From Amylolactobacillus amylophilus DSM 20533 = JCM 1125 (GTDB taxonomy: Bacteria; Bacillota; Bacilli; Lactobacillales; Lactobacillaceae), in NCBI RefSeq assembly GCF_001936335.1, contig NZ_CP018888.1:1-64000 (forward strand): a stretch of 64,000 nt of DNA, read 5' to 3'. The notes beneath the pieces are model-generated. The model was not told where the DNA came from, did no database searches, and saw only the letters and a list, made by a program, of their open reading frames with translations. The first letter of the stretch is position 1; each line of letters starts with the position of its first letter. Of the stretch, positions 40,362 to 49,627 are shown piece by piece. A program made the translations under genes and the position numbers.

Positions 40362-41363
40362 TTATCGATCGACGAGAATTGTCCCTGCAGCCGGGTTTTG
40401 CGTAAGTGACCCTACTACTTCGTGTGGTTGATACGGCTCCTCTAGGTAAGCCAGTTCGTCGTCCGTCAGATGAACATCAATGGCTGCCACAGCGTCGTCT
40501 AGATGCTTTATTTTAGTCGAACCAATGATGGGTGCGGCCACTCCTTTGACAAAAAGCCAAGCAAGAGAAATTTGACTCATCGAGATTTCGTGTCTATCAG
40601 CTAACTCAGCAACTCGCGCAATAATTTGCAAATCATTCTCCTTGGCACGGTCATACTTACCCATGGAAACTCGGTCAGTCTTACTTCGTAAGGTGTCCGC
40701 TTGCCACTCACGCCTACTCAAATGGTCTGCAGCCAATGGGCTATACGGCATCAAGGAAACGTCAAACTGCTGCGTCACTGGAATTAACTCGCGCTCATCT
40801 TAACGATAGAGCAGATTATAATGATTCTCCATCGTCTGAAAGGTCTCCCAGTGGTTATCTAGCGCTACCTGCTGCAAGTTATGAAATTGATAACCATACA
40901 TTGCAGAAGCACCAATCGCCCTTACTTTACCAGATTGAACTAGTTGATTGAGTGTCGCCATCGTCTCCTCAATAGGCGTTTCATAGTCAAATCTGTGAAT
41001 GATGTACAAATCGAGGTAATCAGTTTGCAGTCTTTTCAGTGTTCCTTCTATTTCGCGGTTAATCGCATCTTTTGCTAAACGTCCCGGATTAAAGTAAACC
41101 TTTGATGCCAGCACGACTTTCTCGCGTGGAATGCCTAGCTGCTTGATTGCACGACCAAGATATTCCTCACTGGTTCCTTTTGAATAGCTATTCGCTGTAT
41201 CAAAGAAGTTAATACCGCTGTCTAGCGCGTGCTTAATAACTTGCTTACTTCCTTTCTAATCAAGCGTCCAGTCATGCATTGTTCCAGGTTCCCCGAAGCT
41301 CATTGCACCAACACAAATTTTAGAAACCTCAATATCTGTCTTGCCTAATTTCGTATATTGCAT
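40362..41363 (-). pseudogene. Aldo/keto reductase with two in-frame stops
   Basis: 334 codons in a single frame from ATG 41363 to the stop at 40362, with TAG at codon 36 (41256-41258) and TAA at codon 188 (40800-40802). Otherwise a complete AKR: FDTANSYSKG (catalytic Tyr), KVVLASKV (Lys), LYIIHRFD (His). As I recall the family, both stops replace a glutamate (TLDE, YREDER). No frameshift. It lies in a run of oxidoreductase genes on the same strand. Confidence 0.9.
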
Positions 41364-41395
41364 CCCTAATACACTCTCCTCTGCAGGGACCTTAG

Positions 41396-42034
41396 CTATT
41401 CAACACTACTAAGGGCATCTGCGATAGTCTTGTCACCTGTACTCATCGCAATCACATGACCAATAGTATTATCGTGTTGCAAGATTTCCGCCAAAGTCTG
41501 GGCCACATCTGGAATTGGGTTCGTAGTAGCCAGGTCAGTGACTACGCTAATTCTGCCAGTGCCAGATTTCTCGGTTAGACTCGTCGGCTGAAGAATCGTG
41601 TAATCAAGCTTGGTTTGATTAACTAGGTAATTATCGGCAAAAAACTTTGCAACATTATAATCCATCAAATCGCGCAGTCCCTCACGGTGCCATTGCTCTG
41701 GTTCAAGCGATGAGTTCGAGCTGAGCATCACGTAGCGCTTGATTCCGGCCTGCTCAGCGGCCTGCATTGTTTTCACTGCCCCAAAGGCATCCGTCTGCAG
41801 TAGATCCTTGCCGCGTGAACCCGCAGTGAAATAGACCACAGCACTACCTTTCATCAGTTCAACCAACTCACGTACTGGTGCATGCAAGTCCAGGTGGACC
41901 GGCTTTACTGCTGGTAACTTGACAATTTGCTCCTCGTGTCTGGCACCCGCAACGACGGTATGACCCATCTCTACCAAATCTTTAATTAACTCCGTAGCAA
42001 CACGTCCTGAGCCACCAACTACAAAAATTTGCAT
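41396..42034 (-). CDS. NAD(P)-binding SDR-like protein (atypical short-chain dehydrogenase)
   Basis: 212 aa with the N-terminal Rossmann motif VVGGSGRVATELIKDL and a later YVMLSSNSSLEP segment; the YxxxK motif is replaced by DYNVAKFFAD, as in the NAD(P)H-binding NmrA/YwnB-like group. Substrate unknown. GGTAGG precedes the ATG. Between the broken AKR and a zinc-dependent dehydrogenase. Confidence 0.85.
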   Translation of the reverse strand: MQIFVVGGSGRVATELIKDLVEMGHTVVAGARHEEQIVKLPAVKPVHLDLHAPVRELVELMKGSAVVYFTAGSRGKDLLQTDAFGAVKTMQAAEQAGIKRYVMLSSNSSLEPEQWHREGLRDLMDYNVAKFFADNYLVNQTKLDYTILQPTSLTEKSGTGRISVVTDLATTNPIPDVAQTLAEILQHDNTIGHVIAMSTGDKTIADALSSVE

Positions 42035-42073
42035 ATCCTACCTCCATTTTTTTGCTAATATTGACCAACGAAA

Positions 42074-43108
42074 CTATTCGCTAACGATGAGTAAGGACTT
42101 GATTGCCTCTCTTCTATCCATCGCCTCGTAAGCTTGTTGTATATCATCCAATTTAAACCGTTTCGTGAAGACGAGTCCTGGATTGATCTGTCCGCCGAGC
42201 ACGGCTTCTAGTAATCTACTCTTATCGTACGTTGTCACAGCAGCAATTCCACCCCGAAGGCCTATATTGCGCCAGAATAAGTTATTTGTATTCATTGTCT
42301 CCTTCTGAGGCACACCAACACGTCCAACGACAGCTCCTGGCCGTCCTAATTGAACAGCCGTCGAAACAGCTTGCTCCGTCCCAACACACTCGAGGACTGC
42401 ATCGACACCTACTCCAGTTAATTCCAGCACGTGATCAATCCCGGCTTGATCTCGTTCCGGTACAATATCCGTCGCACCAAATTTCAATGCTAACTGCTGC
42501 CGGTCTTCGTGACGACTCATGGCGATAATTCTTTTTGCACCTAATAGTTTGGCAGCTAAAACACCACTCAAGCCAACAGCGCCATCACCCATGACAGCGA
42601 CGGTTGATCCTGGCTTTACTTCCGCTGTGATTGCCGCATGGTAACCAGTTGCCATCACATCAGCTAAAGTGACGAACGAATTAAGCTGTTCATCGGAATA
42701 ATCACTAGGTTGACCTGGAATCTTGACTAAGCCCCAATTGGCGTTACCATAGCGTATGTACTCTGCCTGATAACCCGTGCCGTCAGCCGGTGGATTCAAG
42801 CAGTTACCATCAAACCCGGCTAGACAAGCGGCGCAATGACCGCAACCGTGCGTGAAGGGCACAATCACAAAGTCACCCTTTTGAATATTTGTTACGGTGT
42901 CTCCTACGTCCTCAACAATGCCAATTGCCTCATGCCCCACGAAAGAATTTATTGGACGCTCGCTGAGACCGCGAAACCACCATAAGTCGGACCCACAGAC
43001 ACTGGCACGAATGACCTTAATAATCGCATCTCCCGCATTTTTAATTGCTGGTTTAGCAATTTCCTGAATCTCGACCTTACCAGGTCCCATAAATGCTGTT
43101 GCTTTCAT
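42074..43108 (-). CDS. Zinc-dependent alcohol dehydrogenase family protein
   Basis: 344 aa MDR enzyme. Catalytic zinc Cys is in ASVCGSDLW, GHEAIGIVEDVG follows, and structural zinc cysteines in GCGHCAACLAGFDGNC. The NAD(P) site is VAVMGDGAVGLSGVLAAKLLG near 170. Closest by eye to threonine-dehydrogenase-like/alcohol dehydrogenases; substrate not inferable. AGGAGG precedes the ATG. Confidence 0.92.
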   Translation of the reverse strand: MKATAFMGPGKVEIQEIAKPAIKNAGDAIIKVIRASVCGSDLWWFRGLSERPINSFVGHEAIGIVEDVGDTVTNIQKGDFVIVPFTHGCGHCAACLAGFDGNCLNPPADGTGYQAEYIRYGNANWGLVKIPGQPSDYSDEQLNSFVTLADVMATGYHAAITAEVKPGSTVAVMGDGAVGLSGVLAAKLLGAKRIIAMSRHEDRQQLALKFGATDIVPERDQAGIDHVLELTGVGVDAVLECVGTEQAVSTAVQLGRPGAVVGRVGVPQKETMNTNNLFWRNIGLRGGIAAVTTYDKSRLLEAVLGGQINPGLVFTKRFKLDDIQQAYEAMDRREAIKSLLIVSE

Positions 43109-43326
43109 ACTCGTCCTCCTAAAATAGATTATTGATTTTTAGAATATCATTTTGATTAGTATAAACCCTCAACTCAACTTTAGGGCAAGTATAAATTCAG
43201 AAATTCCTTGAACACTGGATATTATTTTAAATCTGTGCTCTAAATTTTTTCAGTTGTTATTATCGAAAATAATTGTAATATCATAAACGAGCAAACATAG
43301 GTTCGCAAATGAGGGAGTAATATTAA

Positions 43327-43932
43327 ATGAAAAAGGCAATCTTTTGTGTTTTAGATATTTATGCAGATTGGAAATTTGGTTATTTAGCTGGCCAATTAAA
43401 TCAAAGTAAAGAACGGCGAGTCGAAACTACCTCGAGACAATCACTAGTAACTTCAATTGGTGGCTTCAAAACCCAAGTTAATCATCGGATAGACCAGTTG
43501 CCCGACAAGATTAATTTGCTGGTATTAAGTGGTGGCGATTCTTGGTCCACCGATAATCAATAATTAAAACAACTAATTTCTGTTCGACTAGCTACTAATC
43601 AACCGATAGCTGCTATTTGCGGTGCAGTAGACTTTCTAGCGAGAAATGGCTTACTTTCTCATTATAGGCACACAGGCAACGCACAGTATCTATGGCAGAA
43701 TTTTAAAGAATACACTAATCATGAAGAATTCATCGAACAACAGGCGGTAAAAGACCGCAATCTGGTAACAGCTAATGGTACTGCTGCACTAGAATTTACA
43801 CACCTGGTATTAAAAATGATCAATTTTGCAGCTGAATCGGAGATAGATAAGACTACTGATTTGTATACATTGGGCTTTTATAATTTCAGCGCTAAATACG
43901 GAATCCCGTTTACTACAGAAACATACTATTAA
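43327..43932 (+). pseudogene. DJ-1/PfpI-type glutamine amidotransferase-like gene with one in-frame stop
   Basis: 202 codons in one frame, interrupted only by TAA at codon 79 (43561-43563). Before it: KKAIFCVLDIYADWKFGYLAG and LVLSGGDSWS; after it: QPIAAICGAVDFLARNG, where the cysteine is the nucleophile, and LVTANGTAALEFT. This matches the type 1 glutamine amidotransferase-like/PfpI family of about 200 residues. GGGAG precedes the ATG. Truncated at 78 codons it would lack the nucleophile. Confidence 0.85.
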
Positions 43933-44140
43933 TAAGTAGTATCCACCGTGGAATTATAACCTATTACTCAGCTTAATTGAGATGTAGCTGATAAATTTCA
44001 ATGAAGCTGAGGCAGAGTGAGTATACGGTACAACATTTAAACGACCAAGTTAGATTAAACAATAGCCATACCCCATACTAGAAAGTTTGAGATATAGCCA
44101 ACAAAATATTTGTCCCAATTCAACACAATATGTAGCAAAA

Positions 44141-44258
44141 ATTAATAAGAAAGTCCTTTAAACCTATTAAACATAGATCAAGTTCGGAATGCAGTTGGAG
44201 TAGGCGCCTGACTAACGAAACCTCAGGTTCTATATTTAACATAGCCTGAGGTTTTTGT
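44141..44258 (+). ncRNA. Candidate structured RNA upstream of abiF
   Basis: The 338 bases between the amidotransferase remnant and abiF hold no credible gene. The last 120 are hairpin-rich: GTTGG (about 44194) can pair with CTAAC (44212-44216) around a GGCGCC palindrome, and AACCTCAGG (44219-44227) pairs perfectly with CCTGAGGTT (44245-44253), extended inside by CTAT/ATAG, followed by a T run. That is an intrinsic terminator ending 13 bases before the abiF start, so a short transcript would finish there. AbiF genes are known to be preceded by structured RNAs. The 5' end is a guess. Confidence 0.45.
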
Positions 44259-44270
44259 TTTGGAAGAAAA

Positions 44271-45242
44271 ATGGTTAATGGAAAGCCCTTTAAAACGCAC
44301 AATCAACAAATGAAAATTTTGCGAATGCGCGGATTGGAAGTTTCAACAGCAAATAAAAGAAGTCTCAAACAAATAGGTTACTACGCACTAATTAATGGAT
44401 ACAAATGGAATTTTTTACAGAGAGATTCTACCGGAGAAATTTTAAAGCCAGAAAAGTATATAAATGGCGCCAAATTCAGTGAGATCAGAGATTTATACTA
44501 ATTTGACTCTGAACTACAATCAATACTATACAAGTATCTATTAAAGTATGAATCTGTTCTCGGAGCTTCTATATCATATAACTTTTCAATGGAGTATCCC
44601 GAAGAACATTCATATCTTGCAGTTGATAACTATAGCCGCCTTCCCTCCAAGGTAAGCAGTGTGGTATCTACTATTAGTTCGTTGTCGAATGTAATCAAGA
44701 AAAACGCTAATTCTACAGCCGCAATTAAACATTATCTTAATAACCATGGCCATATACCACTTTGGGTATTGGTAAATTTTTTGACCTTTGGAGAAATAAA
44801 TCACTTTTATTCAAACTTAGTTGACAATTTACAAATTAAGATTGCTACCGAATTTTCAAGGGAAAGATCCAGAGAGTGGTCATCAGAAAACAAAATCAGA
44901 ATTACTCCCGAAACGATTAAGACAGTGAACCATTTAGTTAATTTATTCAGAAATTCAGTGGCCCACGGCGAAATAACCTATTCAAGAAAAATTGCAAAGT
45001 CTCCGAAAACAACTCCTATCCGAATTGCCTTAAATATGGATAAATCAGTTTTTTCAAGTCAAGCGGGCGTTTTTGAATTAATTCTTTCGCTTAAGGTAAT
45101 GTTACCAAAAAAATACTACATAAAACTTTCTCACGAACTTATCAATCTCTTAAGCCAATATAAAAATAAATTTCAATCAATAGATTTTTCAAGTATTTTG
45201 CAAGATATGAATTTTCCAAATAATTACCAAGAGTATATATAA
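44271..45242 (+). pseudogene. AbiF/AbiD (Abi_2) HEPN RNase-type abortive infection gene with one in-frame stop
   Basis: 324 codons in a single frame, interrupted by TAA at codon 77 (44499-44501). The N-terminus GKPFKTHNQQMKILRMRGL and IGYYALINGYKWNFL are typical of Abi_2; the family's usual LY-E-FD-x-EL motif reads LY-stop-FDSEL. The C-terminal part has the HEPN active-site pattern RxxxxH in FRNSVAHGE. GGAAG precedes the ATG. Such proteins are RNases or RNase-like toxins in phage defence. AT-richer than its neighbours, beside an integrase tail and a tRNA, so probably acquired. Confidence 0.85.
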
Positions 45243-45269
45243 AATAGCCATATTGTTCCATTATTGTAA

Positions 45270-45404
45270 TACAAACATTCAGCTACTGATTTTCAGGCAA
45301 TTCTTGGCAATGACACTGTATAGATGACGTTAGACATCTATACCCATATGACGGACAACGGCAAGAGTCGAGTGGCTAATGCATTGAACGGTTTAAATAT
45401 TTAG
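45270..45404 (+). mobile_element. Tyrosine-recombinase (phage/ICE integrase) C-terminal remnant
   Basis: 45 codons after a stop encode FQAILGNDTV, a TAG (45321-45323), then MTLDIYTHMTDNGKSRVANAL, the C-terminus of phage-type integrases with the nucleophile tyrosine in IYTHM. The rest of the gene is gone. The piece lies 64 bases from tRNA-Ser, a usual integration target, and marks the right edge of a small decayed island. Confidence 0.8.
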
Positions 45405-45467
45405 TTAGTCAAAAACAAAAATAAAATGCGCAAACCCTCTTTTATTAAGGACTTACGCACATATCGA

Positions 45468-45555
45468 AGGAGAGTACAGGATTTGAACCTGCGCGCCGGT
45501 ATTAGCCGGTTCGCCGGATTTCGAGTCCGGTGCATTACCACTCTGCCAACTCTCC
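45468..45555 (-). tRNA. tRNA-Ser (anticodon CGA)
   Basis: On the minus strand a 7-bp acceptor stem GGAGAGT/ACTCTCC, anticodon arm CCGGA-CTCGAAA-TCCGG giving CGA, a long variable arm as expected for Ser, and TTCAAATC in the T arm. About 88 bases; CCA is not encoded. Reads UCG codons. Confidence 0.95.
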
Positions 45556-45617
45556 ATATTACTCAGTTAATTATAGCAAAGTTTGCTGCTAGAACAAACT
45601 GGGTTTTTATATTTTTG

Positions 45618-46079
45618 TTACCAAACGAGCTTATCCGAAAGAAGTTGTGCAATCTGTTCAAGGTATTCTTGATCTAACTCATCATAGGCCGCTGTTGTTG
45701 GTGCATCAAGATCAAGTACGCCTACTAACTTGTCATTAGAATACATTGGCACGACAATCTCAGACATTGCAGCAGAATCACACTGAATGTAATTCTCCCG
45801 CTGTGTCACATCATCAACAATAATTGTCTCATTCTTCTCGGCGGACTCACCACAAACACCCTTACCGAGTGCAATCCTAGTGCAAGACACACTACCTTGA
45901 AATGGTGCGAGCACGAGTTCGTCACCATTATACAAGTAGAATCCAGCAAATACTGACTCAGGTAGGAACTGTTTGATGGCGGCGGAGACATTGCCTAATG
46001 TCGCAATTTTGTCCGGCTCCATCTCAATTAATCCCTCAACTTGGGCAACTAATATTTCATAATCATCTTTTTTGGTCAT
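45618..46079 (-). CDS. Free methionine-(R)-sulfoxide reductase, GAF domain
   Basis: 153 aa. Cysteines at 66, 76 and 100 (SVSCTRI, KGVCGE, IQCDS) show the 10/24 spacing of the fRMsr (YebR) family, which reduces free R-methionine sulfoxide. It complements the MsrA/MsrB pair elsewhere in the window. Start ATG at 46079. Confidence 0.93.
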   Translation of the reverse strand: MTKKDDYEILVAQVEGLIEMEPDKIATLGNVSAAIKQFLPESVFAGFYLYNGDELVLAPFQGSVSCTRIALGKGVCGESAEKNETIIVDDVTQRENYIQCDSAAMSEIVVPMYSNDKLVGVLDLDAPTTAAYDELDQEYLEQIAQLLSDKLVW

Positions 46080-46112
46080 TATTAAACCTCAATTATTTTC
46101 TCGTCCAGAATA

Positions 46113-46634
46113 TTAGTAGGTCGTAAGCGAGAAGACATCATAGTCTTTCAAGTTATCACGTCCAGGCAATTCACTCAGTTCAATAATGAAGGCAACACCC
46201 ACTACCTCACCGCCAAGTCGCTCAATCAGGCGAATTGTCGCCTGAATTGTGCCACCTGTAGCTAATAAATCGTCTACAACTAAAACCTTATCGCCGGGCT
46301 TAATCGCGTCAAGATGCATCTCTAGCGTAGAGCTAGTACCGTACTCAAGATCATACGTCTCGGATTCTGTTGCCCGAGGTAGTTTGCCTTCTTTCCTAGC
46401 CTGAACAAAGCCAACACCAAGTTCTGTTGCAATTGGTGCACCCACCAGAAAACCCCGTGCTTCAGGTGCAGCAACTGCAGTTGCGCCCTTTCTCCGCCCG
46501 AATTCTGCTAGTTCACTGATTGCTTCCTTGAATGCTGGACCGTTCCCCACCAACGGTGAGAAGTCCCGAAAAATAATTCCCTTTTCCGGAAAGTCTGGAA
46601 TATCCGCAATATATTTCTTAAAATCAAAAGACAT
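46113..46634 (-). CDS. apt: Adenine phosphoribosyltransferase
   Basis: 173 aa. PRPP-binding motif [13 protein letters not shown] near residue 122 and the [10 protein letters not shown] segment identify Apt, which salvages adenine to AMP. 12 bases after recJ, the common recJ-apt pair. GGAGG precedes the ATG. Confidence 0.97.
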   Translation of the reverse strand: MSFDFKKYIADIPDFPEKGIIFRDFSPLVGNGPAFKEAISELAEFGRRKGATAVAAPEARGFLVGAPIATELGVGFVQARKEGKLPRATESETYDLEYGTSSTLEMHLDAIKPGDKVLVVDDLLATGGTIQATIRLIERLGGEVVGVAFIIELSELPGRDNLKDYDVFSLTTY

Positions 46635-46646
46635 GTAAATCCTCCA

Positions 46647-48926
46647 TTATTGAAGCAACGATTCGATGTAACGGACCAACTCTCTGCTCGAAAGAGACTT
46701 CATTTGTTCCTTAAATTTCAGTCTCTGCTCAGTCAATTGAAGATATTTAGAACTGGTCAAAGGCGTCGCTACGACATCTTTATTTGGCACAATTTTGAAC
46801 TCATCTATTTTAACAAAATTTAGATCAAAAAACACTCTAAATATGAATTTTAAGGTAGATTCGTTCGTTTCTAAGTATTTATTTGCCAAATTGTATGATG
46901 CAATTGTTAGCCCGGGATGTTGATAAACATACTTTAAAACATTTTTAAAGATACGTTCGTCAGGAATTTGGTCAATCGTGAGATTGTCATAGTTAAATTT
47001 CAATAAAACACGCTCAAATTCGTATGTTTTAAAGAGTTGGCGTAAATCATTCGGCGTTTGGGGTAGCTCCATCAGCGCAGCACTCTGTAGCCTTCGCGGC
47101 TCGTCATAATCAACGAGCAGAATCTTACTGCGATCTAGCTGTTCCTGAATACAGAAGTTTTCTGCTAAATCCTCGTGATAGAACAGATATGAATCACCCA
47201 CGTGAAGAGTTGTCTGCTCACTCCGTAAGTCCACTACTCTACTAGTAGTTGTTGCTGGCAACTCGTACCTAAAATCAGCGACGATAATCTGTAACTTTGC
47301 TTGACCGCGCCAGATATTCAGGGAAATTCCGCCATACAGCTCAGCCACATAGTTTAAGAGACGCTCGTCAAAGTTTGCCAAATTAAAACTAACTAGGTCA
47401 AATTGCTGTTTAGTATCTGATTTTAGACTAGCCTTGAAGTATTGTTGGTTGCTGCCAATTTTTTTGAAATTGCTAATTAGTGGTCTGTTAAAGCGGAAGA
47501 CTGGCTCCTCATTGTCAGTGCCAAAGGGGCCTAAGAGCATGATTTGATTATACAAGTCAATATTCAATTGATCAAGGTCAATACTTGTATCATACAAATT
47601 ACTGGTTTCAAGCGTTTGTGGTACGTAAGTCTGCTCGAAAGCCTGACGGAATTCTGCCAAATTCTCCTCAGGCATACTGAGGCCGCAAGCCATGGTATGA
47701 CCGCCAAACTTACTGAGCAAGGTATGTGACAATGGCTCTAGGGCAGCGAATATATCGAAACCCTCGACGCTTCTGCCGGAACCCTTCAGCAAACCACTGC
47801 TATCTTTAGTTAGCACGATAGTTGGCCGATGATATCGTTGAATCAAGCGACTAGCAACTATTCCCAGTACTCCTTCATGAAAGTCTGGTCCAACGACGAC
47901 TAACGTTCTATTTTTGTCTAACTGTTGCGCGGCAATCAGCTCTTGCGCCGTCTCAAAGGCCTCTTCAGATATTTCCTTCCGACGAACGTTTTGGTCCTCA
48001 AGCTCTTGGGCGAGCTTGTGGGCCACCTCTTCATCTTCCGCTAAAAGTAACTCGACTGCCTTATTGGCGTCGTCTAACCGGCCAATCGAATTCAAACGCG
48101 GTGCGAAGCCAAATGAGATATCCTGTGCGGTTAAGTTGTCCAACTGGATTTTGGCGACATCAAGCAAGGCGTTTAGGCCCAGACGGTTCTGTTGCTTAAT
48201 CACTTCAATGCCGTACTTAACCAGCAGGTGATTCTCACCACGAAGTGGTACGAGATCTGCTATAGTACCGATTGCTACCAGGTCTAGTAAATCCTCTAAA
48301 GGATCACCGTCCATCAATGCACGTGCCAAACTATAGGCTACTCCTACACCAGAATAGTCGTGAAAAGGATAGGACTGATTGCTGAGTTTAGGATGAATGA
48401 TGCTATAGGCAAGTGGTAGCCGTGCCGGGATTGTGTGGTGATCCGTCACGATGACGTCAACACCCCGTTTAGCCATCTCGTCAATCTCGGTAGCACCTGT
48501 GATGCCGTTGTCGACCGTAATCAAGAGTTTGGTGCCGGCAGCGATTAATTCTTCGTACTTTCGTAAATTTGGGCCATAGCCATCCTTGAAACGGCTGGGG
48601 ATATAATAATTTACCTCTGCCCCGAGTATCTGGAGGGTCTCCACTAGGACTACGGTGCTCGTAATGCCATCGGCGTCATAATCGCCATAGACCGTGATTT
48701 GCTCCCCTGCATCAATTGCAGCCATGATACGCTCTAACGTCTTGTCCATCTCGTTGAATAAAAACGGGTCGGCGAGATCAGCCAATGTGCCATTCAGCCA
48801 GTAATTTATTTCATCCGCGGAGCTAATTCCCCTAGAAGCAAATAAACTTGCCACCACCGGTGACAAGTTAAATTGTGCAGCAAGTTCAGAATCAATTGTT
48901 GTCTCTCTTAATCTCTGTTTCCACAT
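46647..48926 (-). CDS. recJ: Single-stranded-DNA exonuclease RecJ
   Basis: 759 aa. DHH motifs VYGDYDADGIT (near residue 80) and VIVTDHHTIP (near 160), DHHA1 with GSGRSVEGFDI, plus the extra C-terminal domain of Firmicute RecJ. 5'-3' exonuclease of recombination and mismatch repair. It forms a unit with sortase/lepA upstream (5-12 base gaps) and apt downstream. Confidence 0.96.
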   Translation of the reverse strand: MWKQRLRETTIDSELAAQFNLSPVVASLFASRGISSADEINYWLNGTLADLADPFLFNEMDKTLERIMAAIDAGEQITVYGDYDADGITSTVVLVETLQILGAEVNYYIPSRFKDGYGPNLRKYEELIAAGTKLLITVDNGITGATEIDEMAKRGVDVIVTDHHTIPARLPLAYSIIHPKLSNQSYPFHDYSGVGVAYSLARALMDGDPLEDLLDLVAIGTIADLVPLRGENHLLVKYGIEVIKQQNRLGLNALLDVAKIQLDNLTAQDISFGFAPRLNSIGRLDDANKAVELLLAEDEEVAHKLAQELEDQNVRRKEISEEAFETAQELIAAQQLDKNRTLVVVGPDFHEGVLGIVASRLIQRYHRPTIVLTKDSSGLLKGSGRSVEGFDIFAALEPLSHTLLSKFGGHTMACGLSMPEENLAEFRQAFEQTYVPQTLETSNLYDTSIDLDQLNIDLYNQIMLLGPFGTDNEEPVFRFNRPLISNFKKIGSNQQYFKASLKSDTKQQFDLVSFNLANFDERLLNYVAELYGGISLNIWRGQAKLQIIVADFRYELPATTTSRVVDLRSEQTTLHVGDSYLFYHEDLAENFCIQEQLDRSKILLVDYDEPRRLQSAALMELPQTPNDLRQLFKTYEFERVLLKFNYDNLTIDQIPDERIFKNVLKYVYQHPGLTIASYNLANKYLETNESTLKFIFRVFFDLNFVKIDEFKIVPNKDVVATPLTSSKYLQLTEQRLKFKEQMKSLSSRELVRYIESLLQ

Positions 48927-48931
48927 AAATC

Positions 48932-49615
48932 CTATTTTACCATATCTTCCAGATCAAAAATCTTGAGTGTTTTAGATGTTGCCTTCTGGGTTTTAACTAA
49001 CTTACCTCGAATTGCCCACCGGCTGATTCCACCGTTGGCACAGGTAATGAGCGTTACCATTTTTTTCTTGGTGTTATTAACCAGCCAGACAGCGTAGGGA
49101 TTAACAACTTTCTTGTAATATATTTTGTATGTGTAGACCTTTTTCAAATCTGTCAGGTACACCTTCTGCCCTATTTGGGCACGTTCAATGGGCGAGAACA
49201 GTATTCCCTTATTGGTCATATAGTGGCCAGCTAAGGGATAGTTACCCTGACCCATCTTTTGGTCAGGTCGCATCGTACCACCACCGCTGGACAGCGCCGC
49301 GTCACTCAAGCCTTTCAGAATCGGTAAGCGCATCTTCACGGACGGAATGGCGAGGACTCCAAGTGTCTGGGCCGTATTATTCGCCATACTATTGCCAATC
49401 TGTGCCATGTCGATACTCTTGACCTTACTGAAGTCGAAATCTCCCTTAGACTTATTAGCCTGCTCGATACTCTTCGGCGAAATCTTCGCCATCTTATTCT
49501 CTTGGTTCATTTGGACCAACCAACCTTTAATTGGCTCGTTGAAGATTAAAACAAGCCCAATTAACAGTAAGATAGTCGCTAGAATAGTTAAAATAATTCT
49601 CCGTGCTTTTCTCAT
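48932..49615 (-). CDS. srtA: Class A sortase
   Basis: About 227 aa. One N-terminal membrane anchor (about residues 10-27), then the sortase barrel with His in AGHYMTNKG, Cys in LITCANGG and Arg in ISRWAIRG (131, 192 and 199 from this start). It links LPxTG-type surface proteins to the cell wall. Start taken at ATG 49615 with AGGTG upstream. Set between recJ and lepA, a known location in lactobacilli. Confidence 0.93.
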   Translation of the reverse strand: MRKARRIILTILATILLLIGLVLIFNEPIKGWLVQMNQENKMAKISPKSIEQANKSKGDFDFSKVKSIDMAQIGNSMANNTAQTLGVLAIPSVKMRLPILKGLSDAALSSGGGTMRPDQKMGQGNYPLAGHYMTNKGILFSPIERAQIGQKVYLTDLKKVYTYKIYYKKVVNPYAVWLVNNTKKKMVTLITCANGGISRWAIRGKLVKTQKATSKTLKIFDLEDMVK

Positions 49616-49627
49616 TACCACACCTAA

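Noticed and set aside
44120-44302. Minus-strand ORF of 60 codons opposite the start of abiF
   Set aside because: It lies over the terminator hairpin and the abiF start, has no ribosome site and no recognisable protein features.
40362-45404. Stop codons TAA/TAG read as glutamate (recoding or alternative code)
   Set aside because: All core genes in the window end properly at TAA, TAG or TGA, and there is no recoding structure common to these sites. Ordinary nonsense mutation is simpler.
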